In this document: piece after piece, positions 15,972 through 23,958 of the stretch | Numbering within the stretch: the first letter of the stretch is position 1 | Layout of the letters: the number at the start of each line of letters is the position of its first letter | Origin: Caballeronia udeis | GTDB taxonomy: Bacteria; Pseudomonadota; Gammaproteobacteria; Burkholderiales; Burkholderiaceae | DNA length: 35,761 bases | Direction of reading: 5' to 3' | Assembly: GCF_001544555.2 (NCBI RefSeq) | Contig: NZ_FCOK02000092.1 | Coordinates: 1 to 35,761 of the forward strand | Made by a program: the position numbers and the translations under genes | Notes under the pieces: model-generated | Told to the model about the DNA's origin: nothing | Database searches by the model: none | The model's input: only the letters and a program-made list of their open reading frames with translations

Positions 15972-17087
15972 ATGACGGACACCATTCCACGCATCGATGC
16001 ACGCATCGCAAGGCAGCAAATCGAAGTGATCCTGCAGGCCTGGGGCATGACGCGCGAAGCGGTCGCGCTATCGGCGGATATCCTCATCGATTCGGACCTG
16101 AAGGGCATCGATTCCCACGGTATTTCGATGCTGATGTTCTACGATCAGCTTTTTCGCGCTGGTCAGATCGACATGCAGGCGAGCGCCCGCATCGTGCGTG
16201 AGACCGCGACGACCGCGTTAGTCGATGGTCAGGCGTCCATGGGCCATCCAACCTCGCACATGGCGATGGAACTTGCGATCCAGAAGGCGCTCGCAAGCGA
16301 TATCGGCGCGGTCTCCGTGTTTAATTCGCAGCATTTCGGCGCGGCCGGTTATTACGCGGAGATGGCGGCGAAACGCGGTCTCATGGCAATAGTCGCGTGT
16401 TCGACGCGGCTCGCGACCGTGGTGCCGACGTATGGCGCGCAACCCATGCTCGGGACCAACCCGTTCGCGTTCGCCGTGCCGGCGGGGCGCCATCCGGCGG
16501 TGATAGTGGATATGTCGACGAGCGTGATTGCGTCGAACAAGGTGAAGGTCTACGCGCTGCAGGACAAGCCGTTGCCGCCGGGCTGGGCGCTCGATGCGAG
16601 CGGCGCTCCGCTCACGGATTCCGCCGAAGCATTCCGTCTGTTGTTCGGTCGTCTCGGCGGCGGCCTTGCGCCGCTCGGCGGCGACGGCATGGTGTTGGGC
16701 GGCCACAAGGGCTACGGGCTAGGACTGATGGCGCAATTATTCGGCAGCACGCTCGCTGGTGGCTCATTTTCACCGGTTCGCAACAAGACGCAGGCGAGCA
16801 ATGAGCCCGACAACATCGGTCACTTCTTCCTCGCGATGAACCCCGCCGCCTTTCGGCCGCTCGAAGAATACCAGTCCGATGTCGATGACGTCATCGACGC
16901 GTTACGAACCTGCACGCCCGCGGACCCCGCGCGGCCGGTGCTGATCCCGGGCGATCCGGAACGCCTTGCGCGCGATGAGCGCAGCAAGCTGGGCATACCG
17001 ATGCCCGATAGTTTGCGCAGTCAGCTCCACGAGGTCGCGACCAAGGCAGGTGCGCCTTTTCTGCTGGGCGACCGAAGCTGTGCTTAA
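15972..17087 (+). CDS. Malate/L-lactate dehydrogenase, Ldh2/YlbC-type
   Basis: A 371-residue NAD(P)-dependent oxidoreductase of the Ldh2 fold, unrelated to the D-specific and flavin enzymes nearby. DSHGISML holds His49, and FNSQHFGAAGYYAEMAAKRG holds His121, the catalytic histidine of the family. GTNPFAFAVP and the glycine-rich GGHKGYGLGLMAQLF further downstream form the cofactor site. Members oxidise L-malate, L-lactate, ureidoglycolate, sulfolactate or 2,3-diketogulonate, so the exact substrate is open. The ribosome-binding site is weak. Its presence beside an RraA-like aldolase fits a route in which an L-2-hydroxyacid is oxidised before cleavage. Confidence 0.9.
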   Translation: MTDTIPRIDARIARQQIEVILQAWGMTREAVALSADILIDSDLKGIDSHGISMLMFYDQLFRAGQIDMQASARIVRETATTALVDGQASMGHPTSHMAMELAIQKALASDIGAVSVFNSQHFGAAGYYAEMAAKRGLMAIVACSTRLATVVPTYGAQPMLGTNPFAFAVPAGRHPAVIVDMSTSVIASNKVKVYALQDKPLPPGWALDASGAPLTDSAEAFRLLFGRLGGGLAPLGGDGMVLGGHKGYGLGLMAQLFGSTLAGGSFSPVRNKTQASNEPDNIGHFFLAMNPAAFRPLEEYQSDVDDVIDALRTCTPADPARPVLIPGDPERLARDERSKLGIPMPDSLRSQLHEVATKAGAPFLLGDRSCA

Positions 17088-17131
17088 CGAAGCGATACAA
17101 GCTTAACTAAATTGAAGGAGAAGACACCGTC

Positions 17132-18445
17132 ATGCAGGGACAAGAACACAGGGCGCAATACCGGTGGGTACCGGTCATCCTGCTATTTGTCATCGGTGCT
17201 GTGAACATTTTGGATCGCAGCACGCTTGCCATCGGCAACTCGCATATTCGCGCAGACCTGAATCTATCCGCTGGCGAGATGGGCTTGCTGCTTTCGGCGT
17301 TCTCGTGGGCGTACGCGTTTTCGCAACTGCCCCTGGGAGCGCTGCTTGACCGGACCGGGGCACGCCGCGTTCTGGGCATCGGGTTGTTCATCTGGTCGAT
17401 TGCGCAGGTTTTCGGCGGGCTGAGCACGTCGTTCAGGAACTTCGTGGCGTCACGGGTTTTGTTGGGGGTAGCGGAGTCCCCCACTTATCCGGCGGGCGCA
17501 AAGGTGATCGCCGAGTATTTCCCGCGGCAGCGGCGAGGCAAACCCACGGCGGTCTTCCTCGCTTCGACCACGCTTGCTCCCGCCATCACGCCACCGCTGC
17601 TCACCTGGCTCATGCTCGCTTTCGGCTGGCGTCAGATGTTCGTGATCATGGGCGTGACCGGGATCCTGGTGTCGCTGCTGTGGATGCTTTATTGCCGCAG
17701 CAAGGCCGGCATTCCTCCGGCGGAAGCGGCTCACGATGCGTCCTTGTCCGCCGCTGAAGCTGCGGACGAGGCGTCCTCCAGCAAACTGAGTTGGGCCGAC
17801 TTTCGCCATTTGTTCGCGCAGGCTACGACGTGGGGCATGATGATCGGCTTCGGCGGCGTGATTTATCTGGTCTGGTTTTATCTCACGTGGCTGCCGGGTT
17901 ATCTCGAGCATGAACGTCATCTCGCGATAGGAACGACGGGCTGGGTACTTAGCATTCCGTATGTTTTTGCGTGCTTCGGCGGTCTGCTCTCCGGCTACGT
18001 GGGCGACAAACTCATGCAAGGCGGGTTGACCCCGGTTAATAGCCGAAAATGGATGATCGCCGTCGCACTTTTGGTGAGCGCCGGTTTCACCTTCCTGGCC
18101 GCCCGGGCCGAAAGCGCGACCCTCGCCGTCGGTTATCTCTGCGTGGTGATGTTCTTTCTCTACGTCGCGAGTAGCGGTGCATGGACGCTCGTCAATGTGG
18201 TCGTGCCGAAACGCATGATTGCGTCAGTGGGAGCGTTGCAGAACTTTGGCGGTTATTTCGGCGGTTCGTTCGCGCCGATCGTGACGGGTTATACGCTCCA
18301 ATACACTAACTCGCTGAACAACGCATTTGTTGTTGCGGCGCTGGTCGGCGTATTGGGCGCGGCGGCATATGTACTGCTGGTGCGCAAGCAGATAACGGGC
18401 CGCGAGACGCTCGACGCGCCTTCCGGAACAAGCGTAATGACGTAA
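17132..18445 (+). CDS. MFS transporter, glucarate/galactarate (GudP)-like
   Basis: A 437-residue inner-membrane carrier with about 12 hydrophobic segments and a hydrophilic central loop near 195-225 (rich in Ala, Ser and Glu). ILDRSTLAIGNSHIRADLNLS and RVLLGVAESPTYPAGAKVIAEYFPRQ point to the glucarate/galactarate branch rather than the branch of the carrier at 14613. A strong AAGGAG precedes the ATG. It is the second permease of this cluster, directly before the ThDP enzyme. Two different permeases in one operon suggest more than one related substrate. The substrate cannot be deduced from sequence alone. Confidence 0.9.
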   Translation: MQGQEHRAQYRWVPVILLFVIGAVNILDRSTLAIGNSHIRADLNLSAGEMGLLLSAFSWAYAFSQLPLGALLDRTGARRVLGIGLFIWSIAQVFGGLSTSFRNFVASRVLLGVAESPTYPAGAKVIAEYFPRQRRGKPTAVFLASTTLAPAITPPLLTWLMLAFGWRQMFVIMGVTGILVSLLWMLYCRSKAGIPPAEAAHDASLSAAEAADEASSSKLSWADFRHLFAQATTWGMMIGFGGVIYLVWFYLTWLPGYLEHERHLAIGTTGWVLSIPYVFACFGGLLSGYVGDKLMQGGLTPVNSRKWMIAVALLVSAGFTFLAARAESATLAVGYLCVVMFFLYVASSGAWTLVNVVVPKRMIASVGALQNFGGYFGGSFAPIVTGYTLQYTNSLNNAFVVAALVGVLGAAAYVLLVRKQITGRETLDAPSGTSVMT

Positions 18446-18509
18446 TGCCGCAATGGCGGCTTGATCCGCCCGTCACAGCCGATTGGATCATTAACTTTGG
18501 GAGCTGAGT

Positions 18510-20198
18510 GTGAGTATCAATAGTACGAGCAGGACCGGTGGTCAAATCCTTGTCGATGCGCTTCGCATACATGGCGTCGAGCGGGTGTTCTGTGTGCCGG
18601 GTGAGAGTTATCTCGCGGTGCTCGATGCGTTCCATGATGCACGCGACGCCATCGACGTCACGGTGTGTCGGCAGGAGGGCGGGGCGTCGTATATGGCCGA
18701 AGCGTACGGCAAGCTGACCGGCAGGCCGGGAATCTGTTTCGTGACACGCGGGCCAGGCGCGACTAATGCGTCCATCGGCGTTCACACGGCTTTCCAGGAC
18801 TCCACGCCTATGCTGTTGTTCGTCGGACAGGTCGCGCGAGAGCAGACGGATCGCGAGGCGTTCCAGGAGATCGACTACCGGCAGATGTTTGGTCATGTCG
18901 CGAAGTGGGTAGTGCAGATCGACGATGCCGGCCGCATTCCTGAACTCGTCAGCCAGGCGTTTCATCGCGCCGTCAACGGGCGCCCCGGTCCCGTGGTGAT
19001 TGCGTTACCCGAGGACATGCTGACCGAGGCCGTACGCGTGGCCGATGCGGGGGCCTACAAGCCGATCGTGCCAAGCCCGGGCGGAGAGGATATGGCAGTG
19101 GTACGCACGCTGCTGGCGCACGCGCAGAGGCCGCTGATGATCATTGGCGGGGGGGGCTGGACTGCTCAGGCGGTGGCAGACATGCAGGCATTCGCGGAGC
19201 GTTTCGATCTGCCGGTGGCGGCGTCGTTCCGGTGCCAGGATTTGTTCGATAACACGCATCCCAACTATGTGGGCGACCTGGGATTGGCGACGGGTCCCGA
19301 TCTGCTTGCAGGCGTTCGCGATGCCGACCTGTTGTTGGTGGTTGGTGCCCGGCTTGGCGAGTTGACGACTGCCGGCTACACGCTTGTGGATATTCCAGTG
19401 CCGAAGCAGAAGCTGGTACATGTACATCTGGGCATTGAAGAACTGGGTCGTGTGTATCAGCCGACCGTGGCGATCAACAGTGGCATGGTGCCATTTGCAC
19501 GGGCGGCGCGTGTTCTCGAACCGGTCGCGCATATACCCTGGAAAACGCGTACGGCAGCGCAGCGCGCAGCGTATGTTGCGGCACTTGAACCGTTGCCATC
19601 GCCGGGTCCGGTGCAGATGAGTGAAGTCGTGCGATGGCTGAGCGAGCGTGTTCCTGCCGACACGATTCTGACCAACGGCGCGGGCAACTATTCGGGGTGG
19701 CTGCAGCGATATTTCCAATACAAGGGTTTTCGGACGCAGTTGGCGCCGACGAACGGTTCGATGGGATACGGGGTTCCTGCGGCCGTCGCAGCGAAGCTGA
19801 CGGCGCCGGACCGTCTGGTGATTGCGTTTGCGGGCGACGGTTGTTTTCTGATGAACGGCCAGGAGCTGGCGACTGCTGTTCAATACCGTGCGAACGTGAT
19901 TTTCGTGGTGGTGAACAATGGCATGTACGGGACGATTCGAATGCACCAGGAGCGTGAGTATCCGGGGCGGGTGTCGGCGACGGATCTTGTCAATCCGGAC
20001 TTTGTGATGTTCGCGCGTGCGTTTGGTTGCCACGGGGAGCTGGTGGAGAGCACGGCGCAGTTCGCGTCTGCGTTTGAGCGAGCGGTAGCCTCGGGCAAAC
20101 CGGCGCTGATTGAAGTGCGGGTGGACCCGGACGCCCTGACGCCGCGACTGAGTCTTAGCGAAATTCGTGCGCGGGCGCTAGCAAGCCTGAAGGGTTGA
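18510..20198 (+). CDS. Thiamine diphosphate-dependent enzyme (acetolactate synthase/decarboxylase-like)
   Basis: A 562-residue three-domain ThDP enzyme. Glu56 in CRQEGGASYMAEAYG activates the cofactor. The central domain carries DADLLLVVGARLGELTT (271-287), and the C-terminal ThDP/Mg motif runs from GDG at 442-444 to NN at 469-470. It starts at GTG with GGGAG upstream. The family includes acetolactate synthase, glyoxylate carboligase, sulfoacetaldehyde acetyltransferase and 2-oxoacid decarboxylases. No small regulatory subunit gene lies nearby, so a biosynthetic acetolactate synthase is unlikely. By context it probably decarboxylates or ligates a 2-oxoacid made by the neighbouring dehydrogenases. 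It is the last gene of the run. Confidence 0.85.
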   Translation: MSINSTSRTGGQILVDALRIHGVERVFCVPGESYLAVLDAFHDARDAIDVTVCRQEGGASYMAEAYGKLTGRPGICFVTRGPGATNASIGVHTAFQDSTPMLLFVGQVAREQTDREAFQEIDYRQMFGHVAKWVVQIDDAGRIPELVSQAFHRAVNGRPGPVVIALPEDMLTEAVRVADAGAYKPIVPSPGGEDMAVVRTLLAHAQRPLMIIGGGGWTAQAVADMQAFAERFDLPVAASFRCQDLFDNTHPNYVGDLGLATGPDLLAGVRDADLLLVVGARLGELTTAGYTLVDIPVPKQKLVHVHLGIEELGRVYQPTVAINSGMVPFARAARVLEPVAHIPWKTRTAAQRAAYVAALEPLPSPGPVQMSEVVRWLSERVPADTILTNGAGNYSGWLQRYFQYKGFRTQLAPTNGSMGYGVPAAVAAKLTAPDRLVIAFAGDGCFLMNGQELATAVQYRANVIFVVVNNGMYGTIRMHQEREYPGRVSATDLVNPDFVMFARAFGCHGELVESTAQFASAFERAVASGKPALIEVRVDPDALTPRLSLSEIRARALASLKG

Positions 20199-20874
20199 GA
20201 GGAGAAACGAAGATCAGGCTTGCCGGGTTCGAGACAAAAAAGGCTTGGACCAGGCGATGCTACGCATTGAGATCTTCCAGCCTGAGCGCACTTGAGTAGC
20301 ACGGCACTCGCGGATGCCACTGGTTGATTGTGGAGCGCTTGCTGAAGATCGTGCGAAGCGCTTGACCTGGCGTGCGCCGGAAACCGTGTCAAAAGGCGAT
20401 ACCGGTCCCAGTCTGTCTATCACTGGTTGAGCTCGTTGCTGGCTTCGCGTTAACCCGGAAGGTGCCGGGCGAGATTTCGATTGCGCGAGCCATCCTGGTG
20501 GCGGCCCGATCCTGTGCAGCTTCACCGCCAAGGCGGCCGATCTCGACCTGCGTTTCACGCCTTCCTCAACTGCCCAGGAAGCTAAACCGCCAGTGGCGCG
20601 CGATTCCATTGCCTACAGTCAGATTCCGTGCAGAACGCTTTCGAGCAACACGATCGCAGTAGCGTTCGCGGTCGAGCTTGCGCGTCTGAATCTCGAATCG
20701 TGCTAATCGTAAAGGGAATCGTCAAGACGACTTGCTGTATGTGGTTCTTGCACAATTCACCGATCAAGGTTTACGCAACATCAAAAACAGCCGACAGCGG
20801 GCCGGTCAAGCGTCGGAGTAGGGCAAGACCTTTCGCTGTGAAATGAAAGAGATCTCCTGGACGGAGGGGCAAAT
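20199..20874 (+). other. Non-coding or decayed stretch after the ThDP gene
   Basis: No intact gene is visible. On the plus strand a frame starting near 20260 reads MLRIEIFQPERT, stops, and then continues with protein-like segments (GAGRDFDCASHPGGGPILCSFTAKAADLD) broken by further stops. This looks like an eroded gene that I cannot identify. The minus-strand frame 20609-20214 has no family features. Confidence 0.35.
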
Positions 20875-21024
20875 ATGACATTGTTACGCGTCATCGACGC
20901 ACCGGATGAGCAAAGCTTCGCGGCATTCGGCTATTCGCTCGGGTCCGAAGGCAATGTCCGTACGCATACGCGCCGAGCGTTCATGAAGGACGAATACAGC
21001 GCGATTATCGGCAAACTTCCATAA
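20875..21024 (+). CDS. Small ORF, 49 aa, unknown
   Basis: A 49-residue frame beginning MTLLRVIDAPDEQSFAAFGYSLGSEG. GGAGGGG stands about 5-8 bases before the ATG, a better ribosome-binding site than many genes here have. The start LLRVIDAPDEQSFAAFG loosely recalls the N-terminus of ureidoglycolate lyase-type proteins (a FAPFGD-like motif), so it may be the surviving head of a truncated gene. It lies alone in an eroded area. Function unknown. Confidence 0.3.
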   Translation: MTLLRVIDAPDEQSFAAFGYSLGSEGNVRTHTRRAFMKDEYSAIIGKLP

Positions 21025-21556
21025 AAAGCCACCATTCGGCACGCGAGTCGTGTCTTTGCGCGACTCTGTCTCAGGGGGCACACAACTTCCAACTCACAGA
21101 AGGAGGGTTCTCTTGTGCGGCTAATATCGTGGCCCGCCCGATACGTCTCGGGCAAAGGCCGCTTGCAAAGACGCAGTCTGAGTCTATTCCTAGTATTGCT
21201 TCGACACGATAGCGGCAGCCGACTTGGGGAAAGCAATGACTACACCAACAGGCCCACCTGAAGGTGCGTATCCAGTATCTGCGAGTGTCAAAAAAATCGA
21301 ACCCAGGCCTTGACTCTCGAGGGAGGTCCTTGCAAACAACATCGGTTGAGATGAAGTACCGCTTTGCTATCGCTTCCATTCGAGTCAATGCACCGTAGTT
21401 GACGCGGTACGTTCAAAGACGAAAACTGAGGGACATTCATTAGCGCCGCACACAGGAATTGCTTTCGCTCGCCATTTTCTGACAAAACCTGCGAAACTTG
21501 TTTGGCGCAACTTGAATGATCCATTTTTCTCGGCGATCCACTGATGGGACCGATAT
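21025..21556. other. Upstream region of gntR-2, no gene recognised
   Basis: About 530 bases without a credible gene. An AAGGAGG at about 21099-21105 precedes a GTG at 21115 and a frame of about 50 codons with no recognisable features. The region should contain the gntR-2 promoter; a weak operator copy is noted at 21475-21485. Confidence 0.35.
21475..21485. promoter_or_regulatory. Weak GntR operator copy, site 4
   Basis: TTTTC-T-GACAA, followed by AACCTG, matches TAGTCTGACAA at 9 of 11 positions and keeps the GACAA half. It lies about 70 bases before gntR-2, where an autoregulatory site would be expected. The left arm is poor. Confidence 0.3.
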
Positions 21557-22267
21557 ATGTTGGTGGTTGAACGACCTAATTCGTTAGTAGATGGAGTAGT
21601 CAAGGCCATTCGTGCCGAGATCGCCGGAGGCCGGTTTGCGGCTGCCTCGCGCTTGCCGACCGAACAGCAACTCGCGGAGCAGCTCGACGTCAGCCGTTCT
21701 GTCGTGCGTGAGGCAGTTTCGCAGCTGAAGGCTGATGGTGTGCTGACGGTCAGGCGGGGATCGGGCTCCTATGTCTCGTCCAATCCAGCTGGCACTGTCT
21801 TCCGCCTTCCTCAGGACACCGGCAGCAAGTTGCATTATCCGCAGCTCTTTGAAATGCGCCTTTGGATAGAGACCCAGGCAGCGAGAGCTGCGGCGTGGCG
21901 CCGATCGAAAGATGACCTCAAGAGAATGAGCCAGGCGCTCAAGCAGATGCAAGTCAAGAGAAAGGAACTAGACGCCGCTGCGGCTGCGGCGGCTGATATT
22001 GATTTTCATCGCGCCATCCTTGCAGCAACCAAAAACGATTACTTCGTCGCTTTCCACGACTTTCTAAGCGCTCAGCTAGCGGCCGAACGACGTTTGGCAT
22101 GGGGTACGGGCGGGACGGACGAAGCGCAGCTGGAGCACCGCGAGCTGTATGACGCGATCGCGAACCAGGACGACGTTTCAGCGGCGCTGGCCGCCGAACG
22201 ACATCTTCGGAACGCGGCTCAGCGCATGGGTATCAAGTTGCCTGACGCCGGCGAACGTACGGCCTAG
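21557..22267 (+). CDS. GntR-family regulator, FadR subfamily (gntR-2, paralogue of gntR-1)
   Basis: A 236-residue regulator that aligns with gntR-1 almost end to end. Shared stretches include the recognition region (LPTEQQLAEQLDVSRSVVREAVSQL) and AATKNDYFVAFHDFL in the FCD domain. DIDFHRAI and the later histidines supply the metal ligands. A small insertion of alanines at about 140-146 is the main difference. The start is the ATG at 21557, with only a weak GGGA upstream. Because the recognition helices are nearly the same, the two proteins probably read the same TAGTCTGACAA operator found at 22324. It stands at the head of the MFS/oxidase cluster. Confidence 0.88.
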   Translation: MLVVERPNSLVDGVVKAIRAEIAGGRFAAASRLPTEQQLAEQLDVSRSVVREAVSQLKADGVLTVRRGSGSYVSSNPAGTVFRLPQDTGSKLHYPQLFEMRLWIETQAARAAAWRRSKDDLKRMSQALKQMQVKRKELDAAAAAAADIDFHRAILAATKNDYFVAFHDFLSAQLAAERRLAWGTGGTDEAQLEHRELYDAIANQDDVSAALAAERHLRNAAQRMGIKLPDAGERTA

Positions 22268-22323
22268 TTGGAAGCCTAAGGGTCAAATTTCGCAATTCGC
22301 GAATGGCCCTAGGGTGAAACAAT

Positions 22324-22334
22324 TAGTCTGACAA
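22324..22334. promoter_or_regulatory. GntR/FadR-type operator, site 3
   Basis: TAGTC-T-GACAA followed by CCTGAT is identical to site 2 over the sequence TTAGTCTGACAACCTGAT. It overlaps the proposed -35 element of the MFS promoter. It is 57 bases after gntR-2 and about 255 bases before the MFS gene. Confidence 0.65.
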
Positions 22335-22356
22335 CCTGATGTTTTGCGTGTATTGT
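22328..22356 (+). promoter_or_regulatory. Probable promoter of the MFS/oxidase operon
   Basis: CTGACA (22328-22333), 17 bases, then TATTGT (22351-22356). The -10 is the same hexamer as in the gntR-1 promoter. The -35 lies within operator site 3, so regulator binding should block it. Confidence 0.5.
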
Positions 22357-22589
22357 TCGGATATCTTTTTGAACTCAACGGACGATCAATCATGGTGCGC
22401 GGGAGGAGGCCGGCCGCGGTTGTTGTCAGAGCACCGGTTAATACGCAACCGTCCTCTGGTGTCTATCGCCTGATGTCCGGGGAGAGATGAAGGCTGGAGC
22501 ACCCCACAAAACCACTATCACTAAAACAAGCAGATGCGCCGTGCGCCCGAAGCGCCCCCCGCTATTGCATAAAGGATTGGAGACGAGAC

Positions 22590-23918
22590 ATGAACCGCGC
22601 GAACAGTGGAGTGGATGACGAACGGGTCTTGGAATCTGCGGTATCGAAGGTGAAGCGGCACGTGCTGCCGCTATTTATCGTGATGTTCATGGTGAATTAC
22701 ATTGACCGGGTCAACATCAGCTTTATCCGCCCGCATCTCCAGGCCGATCTCGGTATTGGCGCGGCGGCCTATGGCCTGGGGGCAGGCTTATTCTTCCTGA
22801 CCTACTCGTTGCTTGAGGTTCCCTCGAATGTCCTGATGCAAAGGTACGGTGCTCGGGTGTGGCTGACTCGTATCATGGCGACGTGGGGTGTGGTGTCCAT
22901 CCTCATGGCGTTCATTCAAAACGAGATGCAGTTTTACATCGTGCGTATCTTGCTGGGAGCGGCCGAAGCGGGCTTCTTTCCGGGCGTGCTTTATTACTTC
23001 ACCCAATGGCTCCCGGATGGTGCGCGCGGCAAGGCCGTCGCACTATTTCTCAGCGGATCGGCGCTATCGTCCATTGTTTCGGGTCCCTTATCTGGCGCAT
23101 TGCTGCAGCTCCACGGCTTGAATCTGCACGGCTGGCAGTGGTTGTTCCTCATCGAGGGCGCCGGTTCGACGCTCCTGAGCGGATTCGTATGGTTCTGGCT
23201 GGTGTCGCGGCCAGGCGAGGCAAAATGGCTGAGCGCTGACGAGAAGAGGGTGCTTGTCGGTTGCATCAAGGAAGAAAACAGCAGTCGCGACGCTTACCGA
23301 TCGATCCATGTGTCCGCATTTAAGCTGCTTCGCGACCCGCAGATTGTCCTCTTTTGCTTTCTCTACTTCTGCATTCAGTTGACCATCTACGCGGCCCTGT
23401 TCTGGTTGCCGGGCGTCATCCGCACCATGGGCCACGGCCTGGGGGATTTCCAGGTCGGTCTGTTGAATTCGGTCCCATGGCTGATTTCGATTGTTGCGAT
23501 GTACATCTACGCGGCGTTGGCTGCGCGATGGCGCTTCCAGCAAGCATGGGTGGCGTCGGCGCTGATCGTCGCGGCGATTGGCCTGTATTTTTCGACCACC
23601 AGTTTGCCCATCTTTGCTTTCATCTCCATCTGTTTCGCGGCGATCGGGTTCAAGGCAGCGTCTTCGCTGTTCTGGCCAATTCCGCAGGGCTATCTTGATC
23701 CGCGCATTTCAGCCGCCGTGATCGCATTGATCAACTCGGTCGGCAACCTTGGCGGGTTCGTCGCACCCGCCACTTTCGGTTTTCTCGAACAGCATACGGG
23801 TTCGATCAAAGGTGGCCTGTATGGTCTTGCAGCTACATCCGTCATCTCTGGCCTGTTGGTGTTCTTCGCGCGCCTGACGCCGAAAGAGGCGCCAGCGACG
23901 CTCGTCACGAACGAATAA
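22590..23918 (+). CDS. MFS transporter, ACS type
   Basis: A 442-residue inner-membrane carrier with about 12 hydrophobic segments. NYIDRVNISFIRPHLQADLGIG and RILLGAAEAGFFPGVLYYFTQWLP are ACS-family motifs, as in tartrate, phthalate and hydroxyphenylacetate permeases. GGAG lies about 8 bases before the ATG. It precedes the FMN hydroxyacid oxidase by 41 bases and is preceded by operator site 3. I infer uptake of an L-2-hydroxyacid under control of the GntR pair. Confidence 0.9.
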   Translation: MNRANSGVDDERVLESAVSKVKRHVLPLFIVMFMVNYIDRVNISFIRPHLQADLGIGAAAYGLGAGLFFLTYSLLEVPSNVLMQRYGARVWLTRIMATWGVVSILMAFIQNEMQFYIVRILLGAAEAGFFPGVLYYFTQWLPDGARGKAVALFLSGSALSSIVSGPLSGALLQLHGLNLHGWQWLFLIEGAGSTLLSGFVWFWLVSRPGEAKWLSADEKRVLVGCIKEENSSRDAYRSIHVSAFKLLRDPQIVLFCFLYFCIQLTIYAALFWLPGVIRTMGHGLGDFQVGLLNSVPWLISIVAMYIYAALAARWRFQQAWVASALIVAAIGLYFSTTSLPIFAFISICFAAIGFKAASSLFWPIPQGYLDPRISAAVIALINSVGNLGGFVAPATFGFLEQHTGSIKGGLYGLAATSVISGLLVFFARLTPKEAPATLVTNE

Positions 23919-23958
23919 CGGGCCCCTTACCAATTCTAAACACCACCGCTGTCGAAAT

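Larger units (their letters stand above)
22268..22589 (+). other. Leader region between gntR-2 and the MFS gene
   Basis: This 322-base gap holds the operator and promoter listed separately and then an untranslated leader of about 220 bases before the MFS start. I see no small gene or recognised riboswitch in it. Confidence 0.4.

Noticed and set aside
18510..20198. Acetolactate synthase large subunit (ilvB/ilvI)
   Set aside because: There is no small subunit gene next to it and all neighbours are catabolic, so only the ThDP superfamily is claimed.
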